From Pseudovirgaria hyperparasitica (taxonomy: Eukaryota; Ascomycota; Dothideomycetes; Acrospermales; Acrospermaceae): a stretch of DNA of 64,000 nt. The DNA is taken from the NCBI RefSeq assembly GCF_010093815.1, contig NW_022985561.1, forward strand, positions 748,045 through 812,044. Reading direction: 5' to 3'. The notes beneath the pieces are model-generated. The model had not been told where the DNA came from. It did no database searches and worked only from the letters and a program-made list of their open reading frames with translations. The translations under genes and the position numbers were made by a program. Shown here piece after piece: positions 11,095-21,741 of this stretch (positions are counted from its first letter, which is position 1; every line of letters starts with the position of its first letter).

Positions 11095-11916
11095 ATGCGG
11101 TCCAATATACTCGCACGCCTCATAGGCGTCTCCTTGGTTCCCCTAGTCTCCAGCCACGGCCACGTCTCCGGCATCGTCGCCGACGGCATCTGGTATTCAG
11201 GCTACGATCCGGCATTTGCATACGCCAACCCTATTCCCAAAGTCGCCGGCTGGACGGCCTCGAATATTGATAATGGCTTCATAGCGCCGGACGCGTTTGG
11301 AACGTCCGATATCATCTGCCACAAAAACTCCTCTGCAGGACAGGCCTATGTCACTGTCAAGGCCGGCGGAAAGCTGGTCTTCCAATGGAGCACATGTAAG
11401 TCACCGAGTCCAAATAGCAATACGATGATAAACTTATCGAACCCAGGGCCCGTCTCACACGTCGGCCCGGTCATCGACTACATCGCGCCCTGCACCACAA
11501 GCTTCAATACCACCGATCCCACCAAGCTCAAATTCGTCAAACTCGACGCTGGAGGCTGGATCTCCGGCTCCAACCCGGGCAAATGGGCGACTGACACGCT
11601 GATCGCATCCAATACGTCCTGGGCCATTACTGTGCCGGCAAAGCTGGCGCCGGGGGATTATGTGTTTCGCCATGAGATTATCGCGTTGCATTCGGCCGGC
11701 CAGACGAATGGTGCGCAGGCGTATCCGCAGTGTGTAAATGTGCGCGTGACGGGGGCGGGGACTGCGGTGCCGAGTGGAGGCGTGAGTGCGGTGCAGTTTT
11801 ATAAGGCGAGTGATCCGGGGATCAAGTTTGATGTATATACGTCTTTTACCGGGTATGTGGTGCCTGGGCCGGCGGTTTGGACGGCGGTTAAGAGGGCGGT
11901 GGAGATGGTGTGGTGA
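11095..11916 (+). CDS. Lytic polysaccharide monooxygenase, family AA9 (secreted)
   Basis: Two exons, 11095-11395 and 11447-11916; 256 residues. A signal peptide (1-20) ends before H21, so the mature protein starts H-G-H-V, giving the N-terminal histidine of the copper brace. The second brace histidine is H105 in W-P-V-S-H-V-G-P-V-I-D-Y, and the axial tyrosine is Y193 in Q-A-Y-P-Q-C, with H182 and Q191 nearby. It oxidatively cleaves cellulose or related beta-glucans outside the cell. There is no CBM1; the protein ends soon after the catalytic domain. The 51-nt intron is in frame and has no stop, so an unspliced mRNA would still be translated with 17 extra residues just before the W-P-V-S-H block. 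Splicing is preferred because it restores the family sequence. Confidence 0.93.
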   Translation: MRSNILARLIGVSLVPLVSSHGHVSGIVADGIWYSGYDPAFAYANPIPKVAGWTASNIDNGFIAPDAFGTSDIICHKNSSAGQAYVTVKAGGKLVFQWSTCKSPSPNSNTMINLSNPGPVSHVGPVIDYIAPCTTSFNTTDPTKLKFVKLDAGGWISGSNPGKWATDTLIASNTSWAITVPAKLAPGDYVFRHEIIALHSAGQTNGAQAYPQCVNVRVTGAGTAVPSGGVSAVQFYKASDPGIKFDVYTSFTGYVVPGPAVWTAVKRAVEMVW

Positions 11917-11949
11917 GGGGAGGGTGATTGTGTATGGCTGTTGTCTTCG

Positions 11950-12860
11950 TTAGCTGGATAGCTTCAGATATGGCAATTCAATCGTCCAGAACTCGCTCTT
12001 AATTTCCAGGGAGTTTAGATATATACTATACCATCCTATCGAATTCCTCATCCTCTTTAGTCCACTGAGATTCAATTCCCACTTCGTGGCCAGCCATTCC
12101 TCCGAGCAGATCTCCAACCCAGGCATCCTCCACGCCGCCGCCAGGAACACTCTCTCCTCGCGCATACTCTCGATGATTCGCTCATTGGCAGGGAATAGAT
12201 TGCTGTTATACGCTATGCGTAGCGCCATGGTGCGGTTCTTCTGTTGCTGCCAGGTGCGCGGCCAGGGGAGGGGGATGGCACTGGACGAGTCAGCGCCGTT
12301 CAAGAAACTGTTTCAACCGCTAATTACTGACAGAACATGGTCCATCTCTATATTCCTGAGACCTTTGATGTCAAGCAGCGCGGAGCCAGTGATGCTATTC
12401 AATATCATCAGATCCATGGAGTCGTGACTGGGACTATGGGAGACTTACAGGCTACCGGTGTCGAGATTTAGGATCTTGTGTAAGATGATGATGCCCTCGT
12501 GCATGTAGATTGATGCCCTCGTGCATTTAGATTGATGCCCTCGTGCATTTAGATTGATGCCATCGTACATGTAGATGTCTCTTTTATGGTCTAGTACGCA
12601 GTCGCGCCATAACTCCTCTGGGGTTGCATAGCTGCGGATGAAGTAGATTGGGCAAACTGTCTGGCATTTTGTGAGGATGAGGTTTTCTTTAAGCTGGCTC
12701 TATCGTCCATAGTAGCCGTGGTATGGGTGGTATCTACGGCCCGTGGTGGTAGAAGTATGAGTGGTGTGGCTGGTTGAGCTTTGGGAGTGTGTTGACTTTC
12801 TTCAAGTGTGGACTGGGAAGAACTTGAGCTATGGTCGTGGTCAGGGCGGCGGCAGTACAA
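11950..12860 (-). CDS. Unrecognised protein with a coding 22-bp minisatellite
   Basis: Proposed exons 12860-12738, 12699-12449, 12394-12332 and 12280-11950 (255 residues). The last three are joined by introns of 54 and 51 nt with good signals and stay in phase. The first exon and its 38-nt intron are weak, so the N-terminus is uncertain. The readable core includes C-P-I-Y-F-I-R-S-Y-A-T-P-E-E-L-W-R-D-C, then G-S-A-L-L-D-I-K-G-L-R-N-I, L-P-W-P-R-T-W-Q-Q-Q and a Trp/Leu-rich C-terminus. I do not recognise the family and assign no function. Four copies of a 22-bp unit lie inside exon 2 and add 22 residues without breaking the frame. It is convergent with the LPMO gene (33 bp between stops). Confidence 0.45.
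12489..12576. repeat. 22-bp tandem repeat, four copies, inside an exon
   Basis: Four units begin at 12489, 12511, 12533 and 12555; the middle two are identical. Because 22 is not a multiple of 3, successive copies are read in different frames, yet all remain open on the minus strand and three added copies (66 bp) restore phase. Confidence 0.9.
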
Positions 12861-13639
12861 CTTTTGGGCACTAGCATGGCAGTAGAGGTAAATATCATAT
12901 CACTTATCACGAATTTAGATTGCCATGGAAGTCGGGTGTCTATTAATTGTATTCCATTCCATCTCTTGTTCTGCTAGTTGAAGGGTTTTCACCTGTCCCC
13001 TGCCTGTAATGCTATAGTGAGTTGCAAAAGTCGATCTGGCTGATTCTTTGTGACAGTATGTTGAGAAATACTACTATGACTGTATTGTCTTAATGCTTCA
13101 TTCTTCCAGGGACCACTCTCGGTTTTTATATTCCCAGCCTACCATCCGTCACCTCCTGATGATCAAGGCTTTTCTAGTGTAAGTCGTGATTGATGCTCAC
13201 GGATTCCGCCGAAACTTAAGTCGATACACTCAAAACTCGGTACCAGATATAAATGAAAGCCATGGTTGGTATGTACCTGCCTAGTCTTGAAAGCATCTTC
13301 AATGAGAAGTGTTGCAAGGAGCCATACCGTAGGGGCTACATGGCCTTGTCTCAAGAAACTGGGCATTCGTGATCTGGCTTTTGAAGCTCATCAGAGCTTC
13401 TCGCTTATCAGTATAGGTATCATCATGACAGAGGGGCATGACGCGTTTCTGCACAATAGCTCCCAACACTCAATCGACCATACCTTTCACCACACCTGCT
13501 CCGAATCAATTAGCGCCTGGCCGTTCAGGCAAGGAATACTATGCTTTGATCAACCAGATCTTCTGCAGCTCATAAAGATCTGACAAGCTTAAGAACACAC
13601 AAATACTCATATCTCACACAAAAATCATTTCTAGCCACA
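12861..13639. other. Intergenic
   Basis: No gene I can support. A minus-strand open stretch at 13163-13366 and a plus one at 13266-13583 oppose each other and match nothing I know. Confidence 0.45.
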
Positions 13640-14196
13640 ATGTCTTTAATATTCTCCATGGCGTCCATCGACAAGCCCAACCAAGCTTGCTTCTGCCACT
13701 ACCAATACCACCATTTTTACACTTACCCTCTGTTCCCTGGCGAAACCCTCTTACACTCCAGCTGCGAGTCCATATGCCGGTTCGAAAGCTGCGAAGAGTC
13801 CTTTGAAGACCCGATAGATTTCCGCACGCACGTCCTGACAGCACACCTTGACCTTCTCCTGGCCCTCGACATCACAGTGTGCGAGAAAACAGTGGACGTG
13901 GAAACTGGCGAGATGTACGCTCTATCTACCTCCTAAATGAAACTCCTCTTCGATCTGAGCCCGTACTGACTGTATCTCTAGGTTGGAGCCAAGGGAGCTC
14001 AACTCCTATTGGCATGGGATACGCCCATTGGTGATAATCAAGAGGGCACAGTAGTGAGTGACAGCGGTACCATGAATCAATTTGAACCGCAGCTAATATC
14101 TATACCCCTAGTGCTACTGCACGCCAGCAGTACCTTGCCGCGGTGGAGGAGCAGAAGAAGAAGAAGAAGCTGGAGCTCACAGACAAGATGGACTGA
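13640..14196 (+). CDS. Small Cys/His-rich zinc-finger-like protein, family copy A
   Basis: Three exons: 13640-13914, 13982-14053, 14112-14196 (143 residues). It belongs to the unnamed family shared with the genes at 18914, 32310 and 33861. The N-terminal module reads C-F-C-H, then C-E-S-I-C-x4-C, then H-V-L-T-A-H, ending in D-V-E-T-G-E at a phase-2 intron. The C-x4-C ... H-x4-H layout resembles a non-standard C2H2 finger and the C-x-C-H could bind a second metal ion; this is inference. After the module comes a short tail with a run of five lysines that looks like a charged helix, similar in character to the tail of the 32310 copy. A second ATG at 13658 gives a start closer to that of the paralogues. 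Function unknown. Confidence 0.75.
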
Positions 14197-15011
14197 ATGG
14201 AGCTGTTGGCGCCCCAGAGCGCAAAGCTAGTGGGCGGAAGCATGGCACTACGAGGAGTGATGCCGTGCGTGTAGATTATAGCAAATGAAATGATTGACAT
14301 TACAATTGAAGACCGTGTGTTCGTGTTCTCGCGTAGGCCTCATGTGCTCTCAAAAGCCCAGTATCAATAGATAATGTTTTCACGTCTGACTCTCGAGATT
14401 CCATGAACGATATATGAGTAATGATACTAACACACAGATCTTAAGCCAAGATACATATATACTAGGCTTTTAGTACATATAAATATATGAACTTTCGTCC
14501 CTAGAACTTCTACGTAATGGAGTATCTACCAAGTTATATATATGCCTAAGCATTTAGCTACTCCGACGGAAGTAGGCCTGGATAAAAGCGAGAAAAAGCG
14601 TGGCGTTCTTAATTGCCAGACGGAGTGACTCTTTTTAAGAGACTGTAAATGGCGCGCCAAATTCGTGATTCTCTAGCACATTCTAGGCTTCCTAAGTGTA
14701 ACTAGAAGCTAGATTGAAAGCTCGGCTGGGGGGAGATATCAGTGATTATGATAGACATTGCGACTCAATGGAAGTCTTGCTGCTTCACGACATGATTCTA
14801 GCGCTTAGATCCCAAGTATCAACGGATCTATGTATTTGATTCCTCTTTGATAGCTATGTGATAAAAAACTTTTCGCAAACTTCACATAGGACATGGCGCG
14901 AGACAGACCATAACAAATCGACAAATAGACTGTAACACGCATCGAAACCTCGCACACACCATAAGCCACTCTCCATTTTATCCTCTTCGCACCCCAACCA
15001 AGCCTCGCAAG
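14197..15011. other. Intergenic, AT-rich
   Basis: No gene seen. Many short AT runs (for example around 14440-14540). Confidence 0.5.
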
Positions 15012-15224
15012 ATGCCACGTCTCTGCTGATCCGAATGCGCTCTGTCGCAGACACCAGCCGCCAACACCACACCCACGCCCTTCACTTGCGTGAACGGTAC
15101 CTCACAGCTCTTCGAAATCGCGAAGAAGCCGAAGAACTTCAGCCGTTCCCTTGCCTTCCCTAGTCATCTTGTGACGAAGCATGCGAAACGATTCGCAGAT
15201 CCAAATGTGTCCCTCAGACACTGA
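15012..15224 (+). pseudogene. Decayed fifth copy of the Cys/His-rich family
   Basis: The frame starts M-P-R-L-C, meets a stop at codon 6 (15027-15029), then stays open for 64 codons. Where the intact copies have C-E-x-x-C it has a single cysteine (F-T-C-V-N-G). It retains a K-K-x-K stretch and H-L-V-T-K-H, matching the H-x4-H step (and the K-K-H-K of the 33861 copy). The pyrimidine-rich leader before the ATG also resembles that of the 18914 copy. The first cysteine of C-x-C-H, the C-x4-C pair and the T-G-E end are lost. It sits between copies A and B, consistent with local duplication followed by decay. The match is by eye and moderate. Confidence 0.5.
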
Positions 15225-17006
15225 TCGACCGTATCAGTAGCTCACGGTCAGCACACACCATACAATCACGTAGCGAGATACTTGACACAGAGCGCGCCAG
15301 ACAACATGGAAAAAATCGGTCGGACTAAAAAGGGCAAGGATACACGACGTGGAGCACGTCTACATAAGAGACCTGAGCGCGCACAAGCAAGAATGTAAAC
15401 GCTGAGCAGGACGCATAAGTACATAAGGGAGAACAAGATTCCAGACTCTATTGCAGCAGCTACCATGCTCGCGAGGCGCCTTGGTGCGTGCCGAAGAGGA
15501 AGCATAATGGGGACGGCGGAGCACAGTAAAAATGTACAGGATGGAGATGCGGATGGAGATGCGGATGGAGATGTGGATGGAGACACGGATGGAGATCCTG
15601 CGGGCGACTAATGAGGTCTTGAACAAGTTAGGATGCGGCTGCTCTGGTATGGATGTAGATGATCGGTGAGTAAGAAGAGATTGTACTCTTGTAGAACAGG
15701 GCTCGTGTATCAACAGAGACATCACAATCACAAAGAAGAATATGAGGCGTTTATCCGCCATGACCGGAGTACCATATATACCTACTCCACTGTCATAGAG
15801 CATACAATATTCGACAATACTAGTTGCTACCTAAAGCATCTATCAGTCATTGGAGGTCAAATATTAGAAGATAGATTCCCGATGATGATGCTCGGGCAGT
15901 ACAACGGGATGCGGGTGGCCATAGACCTATTCACGGAAAACAGTAATTGAGACCAGAATGAAACGTTGCGCCTGAGTACGATAGTCTCTACAAGTGCCTC
16001 TCATTCCTAAGCATGAACTCCTCGTTGAGATTATTAACACGCCTCACTAGTGCTTCATATCATGCTCCAGTGGTTATGTCAAGACATAGGGTGCGAAGGA
16101 TCCGATAGTTCACTATAAGTGTATAGCTGCACGATATACCCGAGCCAAGTGATCGAGGATCAGGCAGTGAACCTTCATTTACTAACTTTAAATACCTGCC
16201 CTTCGCTCCGTCCGCCCAGCCTCTATAACACTCTACAAGATACACGCCTGCTGCTGCTGTCTCTCGAGGTTCCATATCAGGTCCCTATAATCTCTAGCAG
16301 AGACCGTGCCAAGAGCTTCTCTGTCCACCATTGACATGTTAGCCAACGATGGTCCTGGAATGGAGTATGAAGATAGTGTGCAAAGATAGGTGGTAAGAAT
16401 GGCGAAATTACTGTTTCGGAATATTAGCCCTCTGTGTAAAGGTACGTGAGCTTACGCGTGTTCATGTACTTACGGTGGTTATTGCTGGTTTCTGCCATGT
16501 TAAATAATTCGACCGTTTTGACCCACGAAGATGTTCACGGCCCGGGACCTCTTTGAAAAAAGCTTCAATAAGCAATGTATCTAGACTTGATTCCCGTACT
16601 CGCGCACTCTAGCATTGAATAATGGCACAAGTGACGACGTAAGGAAATATTTAAGCGAGCCTAAGATAGAGTAAGGCATGGGCCGAAGCCGGTTTACTTC
16701 TACCATAGTTAAAGATATTCGTTGTGATCGATCGTCGCAGGCGCGGCGGGTAATATGTCCGCGCCTGGCTCTAGTTGTTATGTTTGTTGTTGTCATCGCC
16801 GGAGCGTGGTTCTCATTTCTGTCCGTGACGGCTTGTTAGAAACTTTTGCAGTGTAAGACTAGCGTAATGGACATACCTTATTCCAGACCGACTGATTGTA
16901 TATGAGTTGTGATTGCAGACTATTATGAATCGCTGCCATCAAGCATAGCAGTACTTTTGAGCAGTACAAGCAATTGTCCACGCCATTCACTGCAGCCACG
17001 CCTGAT
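15225..17006. other. Gene-poor stretch
   Basis: Nothing I can support as a gene on either strand. It contains one short tandem repeat (15540-15599). Open frames at 15360-15803 (minus) and 15666-15950 (plus) overlap each other and the repeat and look like chance. Confidence 0.45.
15540..15599. repeat. 12-bp tandem repeat, five copies
   Basis: GATGGAGATGCG and close variants repeat five times without gaps; changes between copies are one to four bases. Confidence 0.9.
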
Positions 17007-17061
17007 GCTTACGAAGAGAGCAGACGCCCTATGAATCAGGGCATCCGCTCTCTTCGTGAGC
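17007..17061. repeat. Inverted repeat 1 (24-bp arms, 7-bp loop)
   Basis: Arms 17007-17030 and 17038-17061 pair at 21 of 24 positions around the loop ATGAATC. All three differences between the arms are transitions. It can fold into a stable hairpin on either strand. Confidence 0.85.
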
Positions 17062-17194
17062 AATAGACGCGTCTTCTTGGGAGGTTTGTTTAAAATCCTA
17101 GAAGCAGACCATTCATATTAGTAACTCGAAGGTTAAGGTGTTACAGGACAGTTGACCTACCAAAATAGCTGTGGAGTTCTGTATGTATTGTGGC

Positions 17195-17253
17195 ACCTCA
17201 CTGGAGAGCGATTAGAGAGGGGATCCCTACACCTAGCTGCCCTCCAGTGAGGT
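17195..17253. repeat. Inverted repeat 2 (12-bp perfect arms)
   Basis: ACCTCACTGGAG at 17195-17206 is matched by its exact reverse complement at 17242-17253, with a 35-bp spacer. Confidence 0.85.
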
Positions 17254-17315
17254 ATTTCACCAAGAAGAAAAGAGGAAAAGAACAGGCCGCTGTGTGGTAT
17301 TAGATCGCGTGTAAA

Positions 17316-17489
17316 TTAGAGTTGAGTATTCAAGGGGAAGGAACTTACAATCTGAGTACCGACCCCGAGCTCGATGCAATGACGAAGACGAATCAGAGTC
17401 GTCATCGCCTCGAGCTCAGGGTCTGCCTTTGCCAGGGCTTCAAAATCGTTCTCTGAACGACGAGCACAACAATGACCCACTCGATCCAT
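17316..17489 (-). CDS. Short unrecognised open frame, possibly a first exon
   Basis: An ATG at 17489 opens a frame with protein-like composition: D-F-E-A-L-A-K-A-D-P-E-L-E-A-M-T-T-L-I-R-L-R-H then C-I-E-L-G-V-G-T-Q-I. A perfect GTAAGT donor follows codon 47 (17348), and a CCACACAG acceptor lies about 60 nt on. Spliced there it gives 57 residues (stop shortly after); unspliced, 57 residues to 17316. Further donor- and acceptor-like sites follow downstream on the same strand (GTAGGT near 17160, CTTCTAG near 17100). I do not recognise the protein. It contains inverted repeat 3, so it may be a chance frame across a hairpin. Confidence 0.3.
   Translation of the reverse strand: MDRVGHCCARRSENDFEALAKADPELEAMTTLIRLRHCIELGVGTQIVSSFPLNTQL
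17361..17423. repeat. Inverted repeat 3 (25-bp arms, 13-bp loop)
   Basis: Arms 17361-17385 and 17399-17423 pair at 22 of 25 positions. It is the third foldback within about 420 bp. It lies inside the short open frame described at 17316-17489. Confidence 0.85.
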
Positions 17490-18913
17490 GCCTCAACAGC
17501 AATGGACCGGGAACACGATGACCATCCTTGTGCTCAGCATTTAGCATGGTCACACGTACAATAGACCACGTGAGGGCCGTGAAATGTTGTAGCAAGAAGA
17601 AGTTAAAGCAGAAATAATTTGGAGTTGAAAGTTGTAGAAGGAAAGAGGAGGATCTGGGGAGGAAATGGGTGAAATATATAGAGACCTGGCAACGGCGCTA
17701 GCGAGCCCGCTCCGAAAAACCCAAGGGCTCGTAGAATAATAGCTTCACATTTTGGTTGCTTACTGGCTGGATTGCAGACGCCAGATCACATACAGCACCA
17801 TCAATTCTTTTTCAATATTCTCTATCACTGTTCGTGATCGTTTGCAGAGGCAGTGAGCTTGATCTCTGCCTTTTCTGGATCTACAGAGAGCTTCGTTGAT
17901 TAACATTCGGTCTCCGGCGACCCCCTGAGAGCTTGAGCTTCATATGAACTGCTGAATTGCAAGCCTTGTAACACACCCTGCCCTTATACAGAGAGTCTAC
18001 ATCTGTTTCAAAGTACCTGCAAGCAGCTCGCCTTGCTGGAATACACCTCCTTACGTATCTATTGCAGATAGAGGTCAGTAACGAAATCAACACGGCTCAA
18101 CAACCTCACGCACCTCTCAAGCATTCAAGCTCTCGACCCACATTCTCACTTGCACTGTAGCTCTCGCAGGGGTCCTACAATTCCTAGCCCTCGCTGATAC
18201 CAGCCATTCAAGTGTCATCACTGGCGAGAAGTATCCATTGACGATCAGATCTCCCGAAAGTCTCACGTGCCACTGAAGCACAAACGACCTCCTCCTCCTC
18301 CTCCCTAACTCCATAAGTCCCTCGAAGATAGCGCGACTCGCCATTCTCGATAAAGCTAGTCTCAAGATTGCCTGCGGCAGGAAGAGCATTGAAAGAGACA
18401 TTTCAACACCGAAGAGACTCCCACGTCCAAGAGACTTGAAGAGGTCAAAACCCCTCACAAAACGATCAAGTACGACGGCATCACAAGCCCCTCATCCCAC
18501 CTCCTCATTACATCTCCTCCTTCTACCACGATATCAAAGCTCTTGAAACGACAGGAAGACCAAACCTCGTCTTATAACGTATACTCCGACGTGCTACGAC
18601 GCCCAGTAATAGATTGAGCTTGAAACCTTCTCGAGCGGCCACAATCCTTACCAAGAGACCAGGAAAAAACGTGGAAAGCACTCTAGCTACTTCCAAAGCT
18701 CTTTTGAGCGCTATCATAAAACCCTCGCCTTACCGCAAACAAGCCCCTGATTGCCTTGGCTGAACAAACCATCTCTTTTCCAAAAGGCTAACCAGAAAAC
18801 GTCGGCCTGGTGTCTCGGAGTCCCTCAAACGAGCCAAACGCAAGAACAAACACAAACCTCCACGCCCACTCCTTCCGCTATACTCGTCTCAGCCCCTCTA
18901 TCAAGACGTTACA
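17490..18913. other. Gene-poor stretch upstream of family copy B
   Basis: Plus-strand frames at about 18340-18550 and 18605-18765 encode Lys/Arg/Ser/Thr-rich sequence, not unlike the tails of the Cys/His family, but lack starts or splice partners. The last 50 bases are the CT-rich leader of copy B. Confidence 0.35.
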
Positions 18914-19818
18914 ATGCCCTGCCATTGTCATGCTGGTCGCAAGGTCCCACAATGGCCACCAGGCCCGGGCACTGTGTTCACATTCTCGGAATGTGAGCAT
19001 GTATGCGGCGACGTGACATGTCCTGCGGGTGATTGCATCACCCACGAGAATCTACGCCTACACTTCGTCCAGGCCCACGAAGCCGAGTTTCTCGAACGTG
19101 GCGTTATAATCGCGGACCATGAGCTTAACTTGGACACGCGCGAGCTGTAAGTACCTTTCCATGACGATGAAGGCTGTGCCTTACGCGATCATTGTGCTAA
19201 TTAATGTCGTATAGCGCGGATGTAGCCCCGGGCATCGTCGACACCGTCGAGCGCGTCCGGAGAGCTGAAAGGGAGAGGGGTCAGTCCTCTAAATTAGCTG
19301 GACAGGGCTATAAAGTCACAAAGTCATCCCGTCCTATCGCGGGCCAAGTCGGCAAGAAGACGAAGCGCGCAGAGGATAGCGTGGCTGAAAGACTGTCAAA
19401 GATGACGCTTGGGGGTGGAGAGGACGCAACCAAGCACAAAGAGGAGGGCAGCAAGGCCGTAAAGACCCAAGCCTGGGCACTGAATCCGGACTCAATCGAG
19501 TACGATGAAGAGGCCGGACATGGGTCAGCTACCATTGTAGCGGCTGCCGGCTCTGAAGGTATCGATGAGTCGGATATCAGGGAGGCCTTCCGGAAGTTGA
19601 ATATCCAGAAGAGGCGTGAGAAGTTGGCGAGCGGGCCTCGCAGGATGACGACTGGCCGCAAGGCACCAGCTATAAAAAGCTCGAACGTACCTGTCATCCT
19701 CGTGTCCCACGCCGAGGATGCGGGCGCAGATAGCGAGGCCCTTGGTGGTATCAGTGGTCCTGTGGGAGCGGAGAAGCCTGACTTCGATGAGGATGATGCT
19801 GAGATGGAGGATGTCTGA
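18914..19818 (+). CDS. Cys/His-rich zinc-finger-like protein, family copy B
   Basis: Two exons, 18914-19146 and 19215-19818; 278 residues. The start M-P-C-H-C-H opens the family module; C-E-H-V-C-x4-C and H-F-V-Q-A-H follow, and the module closes with L-D-T-R-E-L exactly at a 68-nt phase-2 intron, as in the other intact copies. The second exon (about 200 residues) is unrelated to the tails of the other copies: basic at first, then Ala/Gly/Glu-rich, ending in the acidic D-F-D-E-D-D-A-E-M-E-D-V. Such a tail looks disordered. A DNA- or protein-binding role is plausible for the module but unproven. Its stop is 138 bp from the stop of the convergent F-box-like gene. Confidence 0.8.
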
Positions 19819-19956
19819 CCTTGTCGACAAGGCGGACCGGGCTACACTAGTAGCATATAGCGGAGAAGCGTGCTTCAAGACGACGTACTAGCAGTAGCTG
19901 GTAGAGGATAGAGAGGTTGTGATAGTAGGTAGGAATATGATATCGTCGTCGTTGCC

Positions 19957-20652
19957 TCAAATTTGATAATCCTCCTGTGTGGCGCTACTCATCTCATCAG
20001 TAGGACCTCGCGACAAAACCATAATACTAGGGTAGCGGCACCCGTATCCTGTACAGGCAGAGTACTTCCAGGCGGTACTCGCTCCTTGACCAAGATCGGA
20101 AATCTGTATAATGAATTGCTTCAAGACCGGGTCTTTGTTTAATGGATGAGTTTTCCAAGCGACAGTCAGTTCAGCCTCATTTTCCAGTCTACGCATCGAT
20201 ATGATGAAGCTTGCTTCCACAGTGGCGCTTATCAGATTCGGATAGGCTGACAGATGTTTTCTTATACTGTCAAGGGTCGATAGCCAGTCGCAAGGCACGT
20301 GAGCACTGCTAGAGAACCATCCAAAGAGATTCTGACCATAGATCATAGTGGCAGGGAGATCCAGACGTAGGCGTCTAACACGAGCCATCATCGATGATGG
20401 AACAGCGTTTGGGCCCAAGAACCTTTCCGGGATACGCTGGTGCACAGTAGCATGAGCGAAGAAAAAATCAAGAGCCTCGTCCCGTATCTGTCGGCTGATT
20501 TGGAGCACACTGATATGGATTCGATGATCGAATGTCGCAGCCGTTACACGCACCGTGGCGTGTTTCTCGATCAAAAGTTGGTATATCTCATCCCGAAGTT
20601 CGCGGGGAAGCCTGAGAAATGCAAAAGTGGACTCGTCCTGATGCTTGAACAT
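19957..20652 (-). CDS. F-box-like fungal protein
   Basis: Single exon, 231 residues. The N-terminus has L-P-R-E-L-R-D-E-I-Y-Q-L-L at about 15-27, the shortened F-box-like opening common in Pezizomycotina-specific proteins, followed by L-Q-I-S-R-Q-I-R-D-E-A-L, the usual second helix. The rest shows no repeat or catalytic motif. By analogy it could be an adaptor of an SCF ubiquitin ligase, but many such fungal proteins have no known role. The C-terminus (S-S-A-T-Q-E-D-Y-Q-I) is polar. Confidence 0.7.
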   Translation of the reverse strand: MFKHQDESTFAFLRLPRELRDEIYQLLIEKHATVRVTAATFDHRIHISVLQISRQIRDEALDFFFAHATVHQRIPERFLGPNAVPSSMMARVRRLRLDLPATMIYGQNLFGWFSSSAHVPCDWLSTLDSIRKHLSAYPNLISATVEASFIISMRRLENEAELTVAWKTHPLNKDPVLKQFIIQISDLGQGASTAWKYSACTGYGCRYPSIMVLSRGPTDEMSSATQEDYQI

Positions 20653-21741
20653 AATTGAAAATGGAAGCCGGACTAGAAAAACAAGGAACAGATCAAGTGT
20701 GCGAGCAAGGAACTAATGTATCTAGCAAGGAGACTCTACATCCAGTGTTGCGGTGGGATGCTGACGAGCGCCTCGTCAGCTCTTTATCTGGTTTTTAAGC
20801 AATCTAGAACTTCGAATCCGAATCCGAGACCAATGAGGTACGTGAGATTGTGTCCATTGTGCAGAGCATGCTGTAAGACAGAATCGATCATCGAGCTGCA
20901 GCGATAGCACAGGTGACTCGCCGGCTGGAGACCGGTACAGTCAGCAAATGAGTTCGACTCAAGTCATCCTGACATCTGTAGATGTAAGCCGTGCCTCCCA
21001 ACGACGATTGTTCTTGTCGATGAGAAATTATCTCGTTCATTCAAAGTTCCTGCGCATAGGGTCCAAGGAGGATATTCGAACGATGCTGCCAATGGAGTGG
21101 AAGCCGAATTCTCAGCTGTGTCTACGAGCGCATATGGCGACAGATGCGAACATCGCTGCTGATAAAAGACCCATCATCCGTTCGCTGAACATCCCAATAT
21201 GACTTGTAACAACGTGGTCATATTTCGTGTTCAAGAAAAGCGCTTTCGTCGCGTCACATATTAGTCATGTATGCGGTTTCCATCGTCTCGGTCGGTTCGG
21301 CACGCCGCGAACTTCTAACATCGTCCACGGAGGTGTCCCGGAAGACGCGAGAACAAGCAACCTGGGATACATTATATTCGAGATGATAGTGATGAGCAAC
21401 AATACACATGGTGCGGGTTGCTCTTTCGCAGGCTTCCCGGGCGGGCTTACTGATTACAGTAACCGTCACCAAAGCAAAAGAAATCAAAAATCTCAAGCCC
21501 GATTCCCAGCGCCATGCCGCCTGTCGATCCGTTTCAGGGGGGCTGGATTCCCTGAACAAGCAGCCAATGGTACGGCGCCAATGCCCCAGTCTGCCACAAC
21601 AACATCTCAAATCATTCCGCGCCGCACTCGTCGATCGCATCATCGCAACACTCAACACCATCATCATCATCGCCTTCTGTCGCGAGAGTCCATCCTCTCC
21701 GCTTTCTCCATATTGATGGAACCGCTACTATAGAGCTCAAA
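20653..21741. other. Intergenic, promoters of the F-box-like and DHA1 genes
   Basis: The two genes diverge from here. Several opposing open frames (for example 21227-21733 plus, 21254-21670 minus) overlap each other and have no recognisable product. Confidence 0.45.

Noticed and set aside
14854-15072. Minus-strand open frame of 72 residues
   Set aside because: It overlaps the better supported plus-strand decayed family copy and has no similarity or splice partner.
15266-15803. Minus-strand frames rich in Ser/Pro or Ile/Ser/Arg
   Set aside because: Their repeats are only the 12-bp tandem repeat read in different frames.
18117-18458. Minus-strand frame of 113 residues
   Set aside because: No conserved motif; the opposite strand is equally open over part of it, as in low-complexity DNA.
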